From Promethearchaeota archaeon (GTDB lineage Archaea > Asgardarchaeota > Lokiarchaeia > Sigyniarchaeales > Promethearchaeaceae), in assembly GCA_016933055.1 (NCBI GenBank), contig JAFGBS010000001.1, forward strand, positions 124,001 through 188,000: a stretch of 64,000 nucleotides of DNA, given 5' to 3'. Made by a program: the position numbers and the translations under genes. A model generated the notes under the pieces. That model was not told the DNA's origin. It made no database searches and saw only the letters and a list, made by a program, of their open reading frames with translations. Shown here piece by piece: positions 45,547 to 54,439 of the stretch. Within the stretch, counting starts at the first letter, position 1. Each line of letters begins with the position of its first letter.

Positions 45547-47244
45547 TTATCTCATATCATCAGGGAGTGTTAGATTCCCTGTCAATGGTTGGTTTAACGG
45601 GTCTTTCGAATATTCTAATGTGAAATAAATCAAATCACGTAAAATATTTGGTACTTGCCCTTCTTTTTGCTTAAAATCGTATAGAGAAATTTGATACTCC
45701 GCTTCAGTTAAGGGAGGTTTTGCATAAGTAATCTCCCCGAACACGCTCTGTAATACCGGTTTCAAAAAGGGAGAGTGAAGAAATCCGAGTTCTTTAAGCT
45801 CTCCCTTTAGATATTTAAACATACCTTGCACGCTTTGAAATAGAAAGCGATGTGGTCGATCTTTTGAGCCAAAGTAATAATCAGCGAAATCGGGATCAAA
45901 TTTGTTTAATTCTTCATGAGTGATGTTAACCGCCTTGAATAACCCGATTAGCCCCCGGCTGATCGCATTTTTACGGTTAAAAGTTAATGTATCCGATCCC
46001 ACATCAGGTACCCATCTTCTCTTCTCAAGCAGTTTTCGTGCTTTATAACATAACGCTTGAATTAATAACCCTAATCCAATTCTACGACATATTGATAATT
46101 GGGCATCCATAACTCTCACTTCAATGGTATTCCAGTCCGTAAAAGGAAACACATCTTGGAACCGTGCATCTTCCATAGACGCTTTTTGAAGGACTTGGAG
46201 TAAATAGGTTTTATCTTCTTCACTCCCTGTAGCTAAATAGGGGATGTATTTATTAGCTTCATTGCTTGAAAGCATAGTTGTGTTATTTAATAACCGTAAA
46301 GAACGAATACAATTAGGACAAGTATATCTTCCGTCTTTTACTTTTACAACATCCGTGGGTGCATTATTGATAATGGGGGAGTTAACAGATAGTGCAATTA
46401 AATGCGGTAAAAAGTTACGTATCATATCATAGCATTGAGCCCGTTCAAGATCTGAGGAAAATGTACCAATATGATGATGGTCTCCTTGACTTAAACCTCG
46501 TTGGTACTCCTTTGAGGCAGGGTTAAAAGCGCTGGCTACAATATTCAAATCACGCGGCAAGGTTTCCTTCGCTAGATTAAAAAGCGTACTTGCCCAATAT
46601 GCGAGTTCTTCCGCATAAAAACAAGGAGGTGTGACTAATTCCAAGATATAGGTAATTGCGGTCACATTACCATCCCTCCCAAAGGAATCAATATCCAAGT
46701 ACTTTCCGTCATACAACATGTAATTGATTTTCATCACCTTACCTTTTTCGATGTCCGTTCCCATATAAGCCATTTTACCCAGTTTACTACGGATATATTC
46801 AGGCATTGGGGTGAATCTACCATTTGGATCCTCATATTCGTAGTTAATCAGTTCATTCATGATTTTATGAGCATCGTTCGTGATTTCACCCATACGGTAC
46901 ACCATTTCATCTCCTTCGATGTAATTACCCGCATTGTCGCATATAATCAACTCCATTTCCATTCCATGGGAGAAGGGTAAAGGTGTCCAGTGTTCCACAT
47001 CAGCTAAGATTTCAGCCCAAGTTCTATTACCTAAATTCACTATTTGTGAGCCCGATCCTGTAGAGAATACATCCTTGGGTTGATGATCATGATTAGATCT
47101 TTTACCAAGTCTTTTTTTGGATTTTTCGGATTCTGTAGATGTACTGGAAAATATAGCTGAACCGGAATTAGATAATTGGTTTGCTCCCCCTAAATTAAAG
47201 GTGGAGGGAAGATCCTGCTCCTTTTTTTTTTTCTTTCGCGCCAT
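45547..47244 (-). CDS. Glutamate-cysteine ligase (GCS2)-like carboxylate-amine ligase
   Basis: About 565 residues: a Lys-rich, low-complexity N-terminus (1-75), then a GCS2-type catalytic domain. Seen: SHGMEMELIICDN (nucleotide/metal glutamates), a VTAITYILELVTPP strand, GDHHHIGTFSSD, LIALSVNSPIINN, and WNTIEVRVMDAQLS, which correspond to the glutamate-cysteine ligase fold. An unusual CPNCIRS pair is present. Known: the family joins an amine to a carboxylate with ATP. Inferred: synthesis of a gamma-glutamyl thiol or other peptide; the paired amidohydrolase may process the product. Start: ATG at 47244 (MARKKKKK), with one at 47268 possible. Confidence 0.72.
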   Translation of the reverse strand: MARKKKKKEQDLPSTFNLGGANQLSNSGSAIFSSTSTESEKSKKRLGKRSNHDHQPKDVFSTGSGSQIVNLGNRTWAEILADVEHWTPLPFSHGMEMELIICDNAGNYIEGDEMVYRMGEITNDAHKIMNELINYEYEDPNGRFTPMPEYIRSKLGKMAYMGTDIEKGKVMKINYMLYDGKYLDIDSFGRDGNVTAITYILELVTPPCFYAEELAYWASTLFNLAKETLPRDLNIVASAFNPASKEYQRGLSQGDHHHIGTFSSDLERAQCYDMIRNFLPHLIALSVNSPIINNAPTDVVKVKDGRYTCPNCIRSLRLLNNTTMLSSNEANKYIPYLATGSEEDKTYLLQVLQKASMEDARFQDVFPFTDWNTIEVRVMDAQLSICRRIGLGLLIQALCYKARKLLEKRRWVPDVGSDTLTFNRKNAISRGLIGLFKAVNITHEELNKFDPDFADYYFGSKDRPHRFLFQSVQGMFKYLKGELKELGFLHSPFLKPVLQSVFGEITYAKPPLTEAEYQISLYDFKQKEGQVPNILRDLIYFTLEYSKDPLNQPLTGNLTLPDDMR

Positions 47245-47318
47245 TTTCCGTCTCTCAAAGTTGTTCAATTGATGAAAAATAGGATTGTGAATCCTATGTG
47301 TGTTGTGTTAGTTATGGT

Positions 47319-49097
47319 TCAACGCACAAATTCATTCATGAAATCCTTAAACATCGTATGGTTATTTAGGAAATCATAAGTTAGCACCAAATTTACTAAT
47401 TTGAATTTATTGGGTGGTAATATTGATTTAATCCATTCGGTGATTTTTCCATCCTTGAATAAACCGTCATCAATAATCAAGGAAACTTGGTCTTTAAACA
47501 CACGCTTTATTATCGATTGAATTACAATATTTTCTTCAGGATCATCCCCCACAATAATGGTAGGTTTAGAAAGGTAGGGGATAAAATCCAAATTGAATAA
47601 ATACATTTTATGGGGTACATTACTCGCATGGGTAACAAACAAATTTTTGATAATTGACTGTACCACCTCATATAGTTGATCATCCGCATTCTTGAGAGGA
47701 ATAATGAGATAATAAAATGATTTACCTTTCTCATTTTTAATTTCAGCATAACATTGCTCGATCGTCGGGTATACTGGAAAATTGAAACTGAATAAATTTA
47801 TAATCCCGATCACACTATCCATTATACCACTAATTAAGTTTTCGGAAACGGTTCCCCCCAATTCCGATACTTTACTAATAACTGAACTTGGTTTAGCCAT
47901 CACGTTGAATGCGTAATATAAGGAAGATACTGGAATCTGTTCTATACGTATTTTTTCCTCCTCTTTCTGCTCTCTTAATGCTTTCGTAGTTAACTTGTTT
48001 ACAGGATTTTGCAAGTCTATTGGTAATTTGCTAATTTCATCAATTGTTGTTTGAGGATTATGGATATAAGCAAAAATGATAAATAGGGATGAAAGAATTT
48101 CAGTTTCCTTGAGAAGTGTGCATTTTTTTATCAAATTCTGAAGAAGAGCAGTACATTTTGACGGATTTGTTTTAAGTAAGATCTTGATCATTTCATAATA
48201 TAAACCTACCTGTAATCGTTCATCATTGATAATGCTGATTAATTGCATTGCATCATCAAATTGTTTTAAATACGAAAAGTGGAAGATATCCCGTAACAAA
48301 ATATCCCTAATCTCGGTATTTGTAACGTTTTTACATAATTGGATGGCTAAGTTCAAATCTTTTTCTAGAAAATATGCTACCATTTTTTGAATTAACTCAT
48401 CTTTAATGGGTATGTCGTGTAAAATAGTTAATTTTGCTACAGCTAAATCCTTATCTTCTTCCAATAAGGCATAAATGAAATCGGCTAGCAATTGTTGGAT
48501 TGAAGATTGGTCTTGAACCATTTTTAACACTTCGAATGCAAAATTTGGATCGGAATTGAAAACACTTTTTGCAACATCCACAAGTTGAGCATCTTTTACA
48601 CCGGAATCCATAGATTCGGAATAAATTTTTTCATATTCTTTCACCGCGCTTTCCACATCTAATGCCTTCCCATTTTTAAATTTAGGAATCTTTCGGTTTC
48701 CTTTGGTCAAATCTTGGAATTTAACAAAGGATTTCGATAACACTTCTTTGATAAATTTTGAAGAAACTTGATTTCGAGTTTGCCAAACTAATTCTGTGTA
48801 TTTAACTTCTGAATATTTATTTGATTGGAGGATGAGTTTTGCTGATCCATTTACAGTAGGAACTATTGGAATAAACAGATCATATGGTTTTGCGGAATCC
48901 AAGACTATAGGTTCCTTAAATTCCATTGGAATCGTACCGCTAATTCCTTCCATTTTAAAATCGAATTTAAATTGCTCTGGTTTTGTGGAGTTATTTATAA
49001 TTTGAAACCGCAATTCATAGGAGTTACTGCCCAATAAAATCGAGTTGGGGTAATTAGTTGCGGTGATTGTGAGGAGATTTTGGTTTGACATGGACAT
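47319..49097 (-). CDS. Beta-sandwich plus alpha-solenoid protein, function unknown
   Basis: About 592 residues, soluble, not recognised. Seen: an N-terminal Ig-like beta sandwich (about 3-110, NSILLGSNSYELRFQIINNS and similar strands), a linker with basic KGNRKIPKFKNGK, then about 230 residues of paired helices of HEAT/TPR-like solenoid character (repeats around FAFEVLKMVQ, DLAVAKLTIL, LNLAIQLCKN, DDAMQLISII), and a C-terminal alpha/beta domain (about 410-592). Sandwich-solenoid scaffolds occur in eukaryotic coat and adaptor proteins, but I claim no homology. It heads the leftward operon with the GCS2-like ligase and is divergent from the gelsolin-repeat gene. Confidence 0.6.
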   Translation of the reverse strand: MSMSNQNLLTITATNYPNSILLGSNSYELRFQIINNSTKPEQFKFDFKMEGISGTIPMEFKEPIVLDSAKPYDLFIPIVPTVNGSAKLILQSNKYSEVKYTELVWQTRNQVSSKFIKEVLSKSFVKFQDLTKGNRKIPKFKNGKALDVESAVKEYEKIYSESMDSGVKDAQLVDVAKSVFNSDPNFAFEVLKMVQDQSSIQQLLADFIYALLEEDKDLAVAKLTILHDIPIKDELIQKMVAYFLEKDLNLAIQLCKNVTNTEIRDILLRDIFHFSYLKQFDDAMQLISIINDERLQVGLYYEMIKILLKTNPSKCTALLQNLIKKCTLLKETEILSSLFIIFAYIHNPQTTIDEISKLPIDLQNPVNKLTTKALREQKEEEKIRIEQIPVSSLYYAFNVMAKPSSVISKVSELGGTVSENLISGIMDSVIGIINLFSFNFPVYPTIEQCYAEIKNEKGKSFYYLIIPLKNADDQLYEVVQSIIKNLFVTHASNVPHKMYLFNLDFIPYLSKPTIIVGDDPEENIVIQSIIKRVFKDQVSLIIDDGLFKDGKITEWIKSILPPNKFKLVNLVLTYDFLNNHTMFKDFMNEFVR

Positions 49098-49224
49098 CCT
49101 ATGTTTTAAGACAGAGTACAAACTCCTATAAATTTTTTTACACAGAAATAAAATGAAAGGATTTTAAGGTTGATCTAAACAATTTTAGGCATAGCTTTAG
49201 GATATTATTCATAAAAAATCTTTT

Positions 49225-49243
49225 AAGACGAAAATCACGTCTT
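49225..49243. promoter_or_regulatory. Inverted repeat near the gelsolin-gene transcription start
   Basis: AAGACG (49225-49230) and CGTCTT (49238-49243) form a dyad with a 7-bp spacer, 15-25 bp downstream of a TATA-like ATAAAAAAT (about 49211-49219) and 34 bp before the ATG. It could be an operator or a small 5' hairpin. Inference. Confidence 0.35.
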
Positions 49244-49276
49244 CAATTACAAAAAAATTATCCGAGAAAACAAACA

Positions 49277-50248
49277 ATGCAGCTCTTTGTCATCCAACCA
49301 GATGGAGAAGTACATGCCATTCAATCCTCCGAACCTATTCGTAATTTACTTGACCCAGCTCAATGCTACATAGTCAATGATGATGAAAATCGGCAAATAT
49401 TCCTTTGGAAAGGTTCTCAGAGTTCCGTTCGTCTTAAATTTATCGGGGCATCTAAATCCCAAGAGATTCGTGGACAGGTAGGGATGCATTACAAAGTTAT
49501 CGCTCTTGATGAAGGTGAGGAATCTGAATATCCTGATTTGTACGAACGACTAGATGAAGTACCTTCTGGTGGATTTGCACGAGAAATTCGCGAAGAAAAA
49601 GAGCTTCAATGGGATCCTGTGACTTCTGTCACTGCAAAACCTAAATCTGAACCTAAATTTGAACCTAAATTTGAACCTAAATCTGAACCAAAACCTGAAC
49701 CGAAACTTGAATCGAAACCTACTCCCATTTCCAAACATGACAAAACTCCTATCGGAATACCCATTGCAGGTGGTGGAGATGCGGATGGTGCAAAACAAGT
49801 AATGGGTTCAACTAACAAAATTAACGACTCAAAACCATTATGGACAGGGGAAAAATCTGTTACAGCCGCATCTATGGGAGGGAGAACACAATCTGCAGAA
49901 CCTCAATTAGATTTCAAAAAAATAATGGAAACACTTGAATCTCTTCAAATTCCTGAAGGATATGAGCGGGAAATGATTATAATTGGAAATGCAGCTTATA
50001 GTATCGTGGAAAAAAAATCTACATTTCTCGGTAAGACAAAAGTTGATAAAATCATGGAAAGAATTGGTTCCTTGCCCGAAGGATTATTTTTTGCACAAGG
50101 ATATGCTCCTAGAGTGTTATGTGAAAATCAAAAAGTAGTAGCAATCGAATTTTTAAAGAAGGTAGGATCGAGTGCTGATGGTAAATTGAAAGCCGTAAGT
50201 AATGATCCCAAGGCATTAGCGAAACAATTTGGAATGAAAATTAATTAA
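49277..50248 (+). CDS. Gelsolin-repeat protein with Pro/Glu/Lys linker (eukaryote-like)
   Basis: A 323-residue protein. Seen: residues about 28-95 follow the gelsolin repeat: CYIVNDDENRQIFLWKGSQS, then a helix with KSQEIRGQ, and a strand YKVIALDEGEESEYPDLYERL, like the actin-binding repeats of gelsolin and of Asgard gelsolin-like proteins. A linker of repeated PKxE units (about 122-150) and low-complexity sequence follows, then a C-terminal domain (about 215-323) with IPEGYEREMIIIGNAAYSIV and LPEGLFFAQGYAPRV that I cannot name. Inferred: binding to an Asgard actin or to another partner. The Roadblock gene lies convergent, 28 bp away. Confidence 0.7.
   Translation: MQLFVIQPDGEVHAIQSSEPIRNLLDPAQCYIVNDDENRQIFLWKGSQSSVRLKFIGASKSQEIRGQVGMHYKVIALDEGEESEYPDLYERLDEVPSGGFAREIREEKELQWDPVTSVTAKPKSEPKFEPKFEPKSEPKPEPKLESKPTPISKHDKTPIGIPIAGGGDADGAKQVMGSTNKINDSKPLWTGEKSVTAASMGGRTQSAEPQLDFKKIMETLESLQIPEGYEREMIIIGNAAYSIVEKKSTFLGKTKVDKIMERIGSLPEGLFFAQGYAPRVLCENQKVVAIEFLKKVGSSADGKLKAVSNDPKALAKQFGMKIN
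49637..49722 (+). repeat. 12-bp tandem repeat encoding PKxE units
   Basis: About seven copies of a 12-bp unit of the form CCTAAATNTGAA encode (P-K-x-E) in the linker of the gelsolin-repeat protein. Copies drift at the third and seventh-ninth positions. Such a coding microsatellite can change linker length by slippage. Confidence 0.75.
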
Positions 50249-50276
50249 TTTGCTTTTATTTTAATAAATCTAATTG

Positions 50277-50669
50277 TTACTGACGTTTGCTAAATAGATC
50301 AGTTATTTTCTTTGCATAAAACCGAAAAACCGTCACTATTTTACTAAGATCTTTCAATTCTCGAGAAGCTCCGATGAGAAAGAACCTACCTGCGGCAGCC
50401 AAAACCAGATACGATTGTTCTCCTCGGATCACACACTCACTTAAATAATCGTATCCAATTTTGGTGACCGCTTCATTAGCACCTTGTAAAATTACTGAAC
50501 TGATAGCACTGAGCTGATCCGGATTAATATTATATCCGGGAATCGCAGAAAAAGCAATTCGAAGACCTTCACGAGTTACTAAGGCCAACGCATCCAATTC
50601 GGTATGATTAGTTATCTCCCCCAGATATAGGGCGAGTTCTTCTGCTTCCTTCTCCGTCAATTCTGACAT
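50277..50669 (-). CDS. Roadblock/LC7 domain protein
   Basis: A 130-residue single-domain protein. Seen: the Roadblock pattern of a first helix (EEALYLGEI-type), strand HTELDALALVTREGLRIAFS, helix NPDQLSAISSVILQGANEAVTKIG, strands ECVIRGEQSYLVLAAAGR and FFLIGAS, and a final helix. Known: in bacteria (MglB) and eukaryotes these proteins are GTPase regulators or dynein light chains; Asgard genomes carry many copies. Inferred: partner of a small GTPase encoded elsewhere. Confidence 0.85.
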   Translation of the reverse strand: MSELTEKEAEELALYLGEITNHTELDALALVTREGLRIAFSAIPGYNINPDQLSAISSVILQGANEAVTKIGYDYLSECVIRGEQSYLVLAAAGRFFLIGASRELKDLSKIVTVFRFYAKKITDLFSKRQ

Positions 50670-50812
50670 GGTTTATCTTCTCTGTGATTTATCGTCTTAT
50701 GTCTATCAATAATAAATCAGAAATATATAATTTTAGATTATCCTACATCGTTAATGATTTAGGATTCTGAGAATACCTTAATATGGATTAAGTACTAGTC
50801 TTTGTATTGAAA

Positions 50813-50821
50813 AAGTATAAA
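50813..50821 (+). promoter_or_regulatory. TATA-box-like promoter for the von Willebrand A protein
   Basis: AGTATAAAA lies about 18-20 bp before the GTG start at 50836, close enough to imply a leaderless transcript. Inference. Confidence 0.4.
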
Positions 50822-50835
50822 AAAGTGTAAAAACC

Positions 50836-53130
50836 GTGTCACCCTTGCAGACCCGCCTATTTGTAGAGCCTATTGAGACTATCTCTAAGAGATGTCAGAT
50901 CTCTGAGGGCACTGCTAAAGAAATCAATATAAATACTGGAGAACTGGTTATTCTAACTGACCCAAATACAAATAAACAAATAACTTGCCCTGCGGATGTA
51001 TCCAGTGAAATTTTAGATTTTTCTATAAAAGTAGCGAGTGATATTTTAACTCAAATTGATTTTACAGGGATTGAGCTTATAGTTGCGAAAGCATCGGGTG
51101 GTATTCAACCATCAAGTGCACCGAAACCTACTTCAGGATTCACCACAATGCCTCAACGGCCGAGTACCACTCAGACTCTTCCTCAATCCGGATATACATC
51201 TACTCCACCCAAGCCACAAGTTAGTACCCCACCCCCCAAACCAATTTCACAGCCCACACCGCAACGACCTCCGCAATCAAGTCCAGAACCCGAAATTCAA
51301 ATGCCTCCTCCCCCCAAATTACCCCCACAACCCCCTCAAACTCAAACACCTCCTAAAATCACCCCTCAGCCGGGATTTTCACAAGTACCAACTCCAAAAG
51401 TATCTCCTCAACCACAACATGGATTTAGTCAAGTTCCTCCCCCACCTCAGTCTTCAATTCCATCTGGTATGACACAACCCCCACCAGGGATGCAGCACGC
51501 TTTTGATATGGATCAAGGCATGGGTATGGGAGATGGGATGGGTATGGCTCCTCCAGATCCTTATCCTGATAGAATTGATGTGAATAGTTTATCCCAACAG
51601 ATTCCTGGATCATTGGTATTAAATGTCAAAAAAACAATAGGGTGCAATGGTCGTGTCAAGTTAAATCCCCAGACCATCACTTCTCTACGGCTAGCACACG
51701 GCATGTTAGTGGCATGGGAAGATCCATTAACCCGTTCTCAAGGATCTGCTCGCATCACTGCAGATAACATTCCTCAATTTGAAGTTCACATGGATCTGGA
51801 TACTACCGAGGATACAAATATCCAAGCAGAGCAAATCGTGTTGTATAGTACAGAACCTCCTATTGAATTTCAAGATGAGATAACTTTAGAAGTGGTATCT
51901 CAGCCAGGATTAGATGGATTCATTATGGTAAATCCCCGAAACGCAGCCACTCTACAAGTAACTGAAGGAGAAGTTCTCTCTTTTGAAGACAATTTAACCG
52001 GTGCAATTGGTGCAGCGAAATTCAAGATTAAGGAAGATTTGCCCAATGATCAAGTGGTCATAGATGCAGAACTGATTGAAGCGTCGGGAGTAGGTTCCAT
52101 GGAGGTGGAACTTAAGAAGAATTTACGCCAGATTATTGCACTCCAAAGCGTGGAATTGGGTATCAGTCCCATAACTGGTGAGAATGTGTGGGAGATCATC
52201 TCCACTGCGCGCCAGAATATTAACAACATCAAAAGATGGCTTTCCAATTATATTATTTTCAAGGGTATAAAATTACGATGGGAGGCTGCAAATGTTGCTT
52301 GCGAGTTTTTAAGTACAATTCCAGATCTTATCGGAGATGTGTTCGCTACTATTACCGAGAATACTACCATCACATTAAGACCCACTGGGTTAGTGACTTT
52401 TAACGCGATACTCATAATAGATATTTCTCGAAGTATGATGGCGCGTGATGTAGAGGTTAAAAACATTGGTCCGGCTCTTGAAGGAATCAAAGCAGCTATG
52501 AGTGCGAAGGAGATTCAAGAATTCCTTGCTAAATTCAAACCAGGAGTACTTGTGCCACGGAGATATAGTGCAGCATTTGCAGCAATTTTGTTCCTTTCCG
52601 AAAAAGTCGGAAGAGGATTCGGTGAAAAAGTATCTATAATTCGATTTGCAGATGAAGCACAAGTTGTCCCATTTGAAGGAGGAATGCCATACATGGATAG
52701 TTCCTCGGGTGCCAAAGATGTTCTTGAAAATGCAGCTAAACTAATAGTAGAGCAAATAGGGAATGCTTATGGGCAAGCTACAAATCTTGGACTAGCTATG
52801 AGGAAAGCTCAAGAAATCCTGAAAACTTTTGAAGCGTTGGAAGTGAATGAAGAAGAAAAACAACCCACAATGATTGTATTACTCACTGATGGTATCCCGA
52901 CTGATGGAAATAAGTTCTTCGATTCTGTTAAAGACTTCAGTAAAAATCCAAATGTAGTGATGTATATTATCGGGTTAGGAAATCCGGATGATGTTGCAAT
53001 GAAACGTGCTGCACAGTTATGTGGTGGAGAATACTTCAAACCCGAGGATTCAGGTGAATTGCTTATTTGGTATTCTAAACGTGCACGTGATTTACAAGTT
53101 AAAATGAAAGCACATTCTCCATCCGAATAA
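50836..53130 (+). CDS. Proline-rich protein with psi-barrel-like domains and von Willebrand A domain
   Basis: A 764-residue protein starting at GTG. Seen: an N-terminal small beta domain (about 1-88; REF-like LFVEPIE, INTGELVILTD), a long Pro/Gln-rich linker (about 90-240), two more beta domains (about 250-425) with repeated phrases RLAHGMLVAWED and QVTEGEVLSFED that suggest tandem double-psi beta-barrels of the CDC48-N kind, a helical part, and a vWA domain (about 515-750) with the MIDAS motif DISRSM and LLTDGIPTDG. Known: vWA domains mediate metal-dependent protein binding. Inferred: a scaffold; it sits beside Roadblock and gelsolin-repeat genes. No signal peptide. Confidence 0.7.
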   Translation: MSPLQTRLFVEPIETISKRCQISEGTAKEININTGELVILTDPNTNKQITCPADVSSEILDFSIKVASDILTQIDFTGIELIVAKASGGIQPSSAPKPTSGFTTMPQRPSTTQTLPQSGYTSTPPKPQVSTPPPKPISQPTPQRPPQSSPEPEIQMPPPPKLPPQPPQTQTPPKITPQPGFSQVPTPKVSPQPQHGFSQVPPPPQSSIPSGMTQPPPGMQHAFDMDQGMGMGDGMGMAPPDPYPDRIDVNSLSQQIPGSLVLNVKKTIGCNGRVKLNPQTITSLRLAHGMLVAWEDPLTRSQGSARITADNIPQFEVHMDLDTTEDTNIQAEQIVLYSTEPPIEFQDEITLEVVSQPGLDGFIMVNPRNAATLQVTEGEVLSFEDNLTGAIGAAKFKIKEDLPNDQVVIDAELIEASGVGSMEVELKKNLRQIIALQSVELGISPITGENVWEIISTARQNINNIKRWLSNYIIFKGIKLRWEAANVACEFLSTIPDLIGDVFATITENTTITLRPTGLVTFNAILIIDISRSMMARDVEVKNIGPALEGIKAAMSAKEIQEFLAKFKPGVLVPRRYSAAFAAILFLSEKVGRGFGEKVSIIRFADEAQVVPFEGGMPYMDSSSGAKDVLENAAKLIVEQIGNAYGQATNLGLAMRKAQEILKTFEALEVNEEEKQPTMIVLLTDGIPTDGNKFFDSVKDFSKNPNVVMYIIGLGNPDDVAMKRAAQLCGGEYFKPEDSGELLIWYSKRARDLQVKMKAHSPSE

Positions 53131-53133
53131 GAA

Positions 53134-54315
53134 ATGAAGTTTCCCCCTTCTTTATATTTCTTTATTTTTGGTCGTAATCCCCAGCTTTCTCGAGCAGAAC
53201 TTCTCAGTTATCTCCTTAGTCGTTCGATTTCGATTAAATCTCATCAAGCAGAGAAAGATTTTCTTCTTATCGAGGTTCTAGGGTCCCTTAATTTCTTAGA
53301 ACTAACGACTAATTTAGCTGGAACCGTAAAATTCGGTAAAATCTATTTTATCACTGAGGAATCGAACAAAATTCTTGACTCACTGAGGCAGTTGAATTTC
53401 TATATAGAGGATACTAAAAATCTCACCTATTCGATCTCTGCATATGGCAACAATATAATGGAGAGTCATTATCATGAAGTGTTCAAACAATTGTATAAGG
53501 AATCAAAACAAAAAGCAAGTTTGAAGAAACCCACCCCTTCAGGATTATCTAATGCTCTAAAAAAACATAATTTCATTGATTTGGTGGTCTGCAAATCACA
53601 AAATCAATTTTTTTTTGGGCGTACCATCGGGGCTTATGATATCAAACAAAATAAATTACGGTACGAAAAACGACCTTATGTAGATGAATCTATCGGAAGT
53701 TCCATTCGCATATCCAGAATTTTGGTAAATTTAAGCCAAAAAGTAAAAGGTAAACTATTAGACCCTTTTTGTGGAATTGGAACCATCCTACAAGAAGCCT
53801 TGTTACTGTCTTTTGACGTTTTAGGAACAGATTTAAACTCACAGCGTGTGCAGCAGTGTAAAGAAAATTTAACTTGGATTAAACAACAAACTCCCAAGTA
53901 TTTACCTGACTTTGATATAATTCAGGCAGATGTGAAAGACATCCTTTTTAAAATCCCTCCATTGTCTGTAGATACGGTAGTCACTGAACCAGAATTAGGG
54001 CCTCTTCTGAAAAATATTCCGAATTCCAGAGAAGCTCAGATTATTATGGATTCTCTTGAACGATTATATTGCATAGCATTTTATAACCTTGATCGGCTTC
54101 TTAAACCCTCAGGAACTATGATTTTCGTCATTCCAGAAATTATAACAACTAATAACAAGAAGATACGTCCGAGTGTTCATACATTAATTGCTGATACCCA
54201 ATTAAGAATAATCTCCGAAATTTCTTGTGAAGAACTTACTGTGTTTTTTCCCATTTTCTATAAAGAGAAATGGCACAAATTGGGAAGATGGATATATTTA
54301 TTCCATAAAGGATAG
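53134..54315 (+). CDS. Trm11-like RNA methyltransferase with altered catalytic motif
   Basis: A 393-residue protein, 3 bp after the vWA gene. Seen: an N-terminal part like Trm11 (SLYFFIFGRNPQLSRAELLSYL), FFGRTIGAYDI, KRPYVDESIGSSIRISRIL, and a Rossmann methyltransferase with LLDPFCGIGTILQEALLL and GTDLNSQRV. The motif expected as DPPY reads TEPELGP instead. Known: Trm11/TrmG10 methylate guanine 10 of tRNA through DPPY. Inferred: SAM-dependent nucleic-acid methyltransferase of a variant branch, or one that has changed target. Confidence 0.78.
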   Translation: MKFPPSLYFFIFGRNPQLSRAELLSYLLSRSISIKSHQAEKDFLLIEVLGSLNFLELTTNLAGTVKFGKIYFITEESNKILDSLRQLNFYIEDTKNLTYSISAYGNNIMESHYHEVFKQLYKESKQKASLKKPTPSGLSNALKKHNFIDLVVCKSQNQFFFGRTIGAYDIKQNKLRYEKRPYVDESIGSSIRISRILVNLSQKVKGKLLDPFCGIGTILQEALLLSFDVLGTDLNSQRVQQCKENLTWIKQQTPKYLPDFDIIQADVKDILFKIPPLSVDTVVTEPELGPLLKNIPNSREAQIIMDSLERLYCIAFYNLDRLLKPSGTMIFVIPEIITTNNKKIRPSVHTLIADTQLRIISEISCEELTVFFPIFYKEKWHKLGRWIYLFHKG

Positions 54316-54439
54316 GAACATCGTCTAAAATGTATTCTCTGTTCTTTTTACGAAGTAAAGTAGATAGTTATATAAATTTGGAAAAGAAGAACTTGATATC
54401 GAACTAAACACAAATACATGGATAGGAAGTACGATAGTT

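Noticed and set aside
49637..49722. Possible CRISPR-like array
   Set aside because: The units are 12 bp without spacers and lie in frame in a coding linker; no cas genes are in the window.
49550..49818. Two minus-strand frames rich in Arg-Phe and Gly-Ser repeats
   Set aside because: Both are antisense shadows of the 12-bp PKxE repeat in the gelsolin-repeat gene.
51083..51472. Open frame of 129 codons inside the vWA gene
   Set aside because: It exists because the Pro-rich region lacks stops in another frame; no start signal and no conserved pattern.
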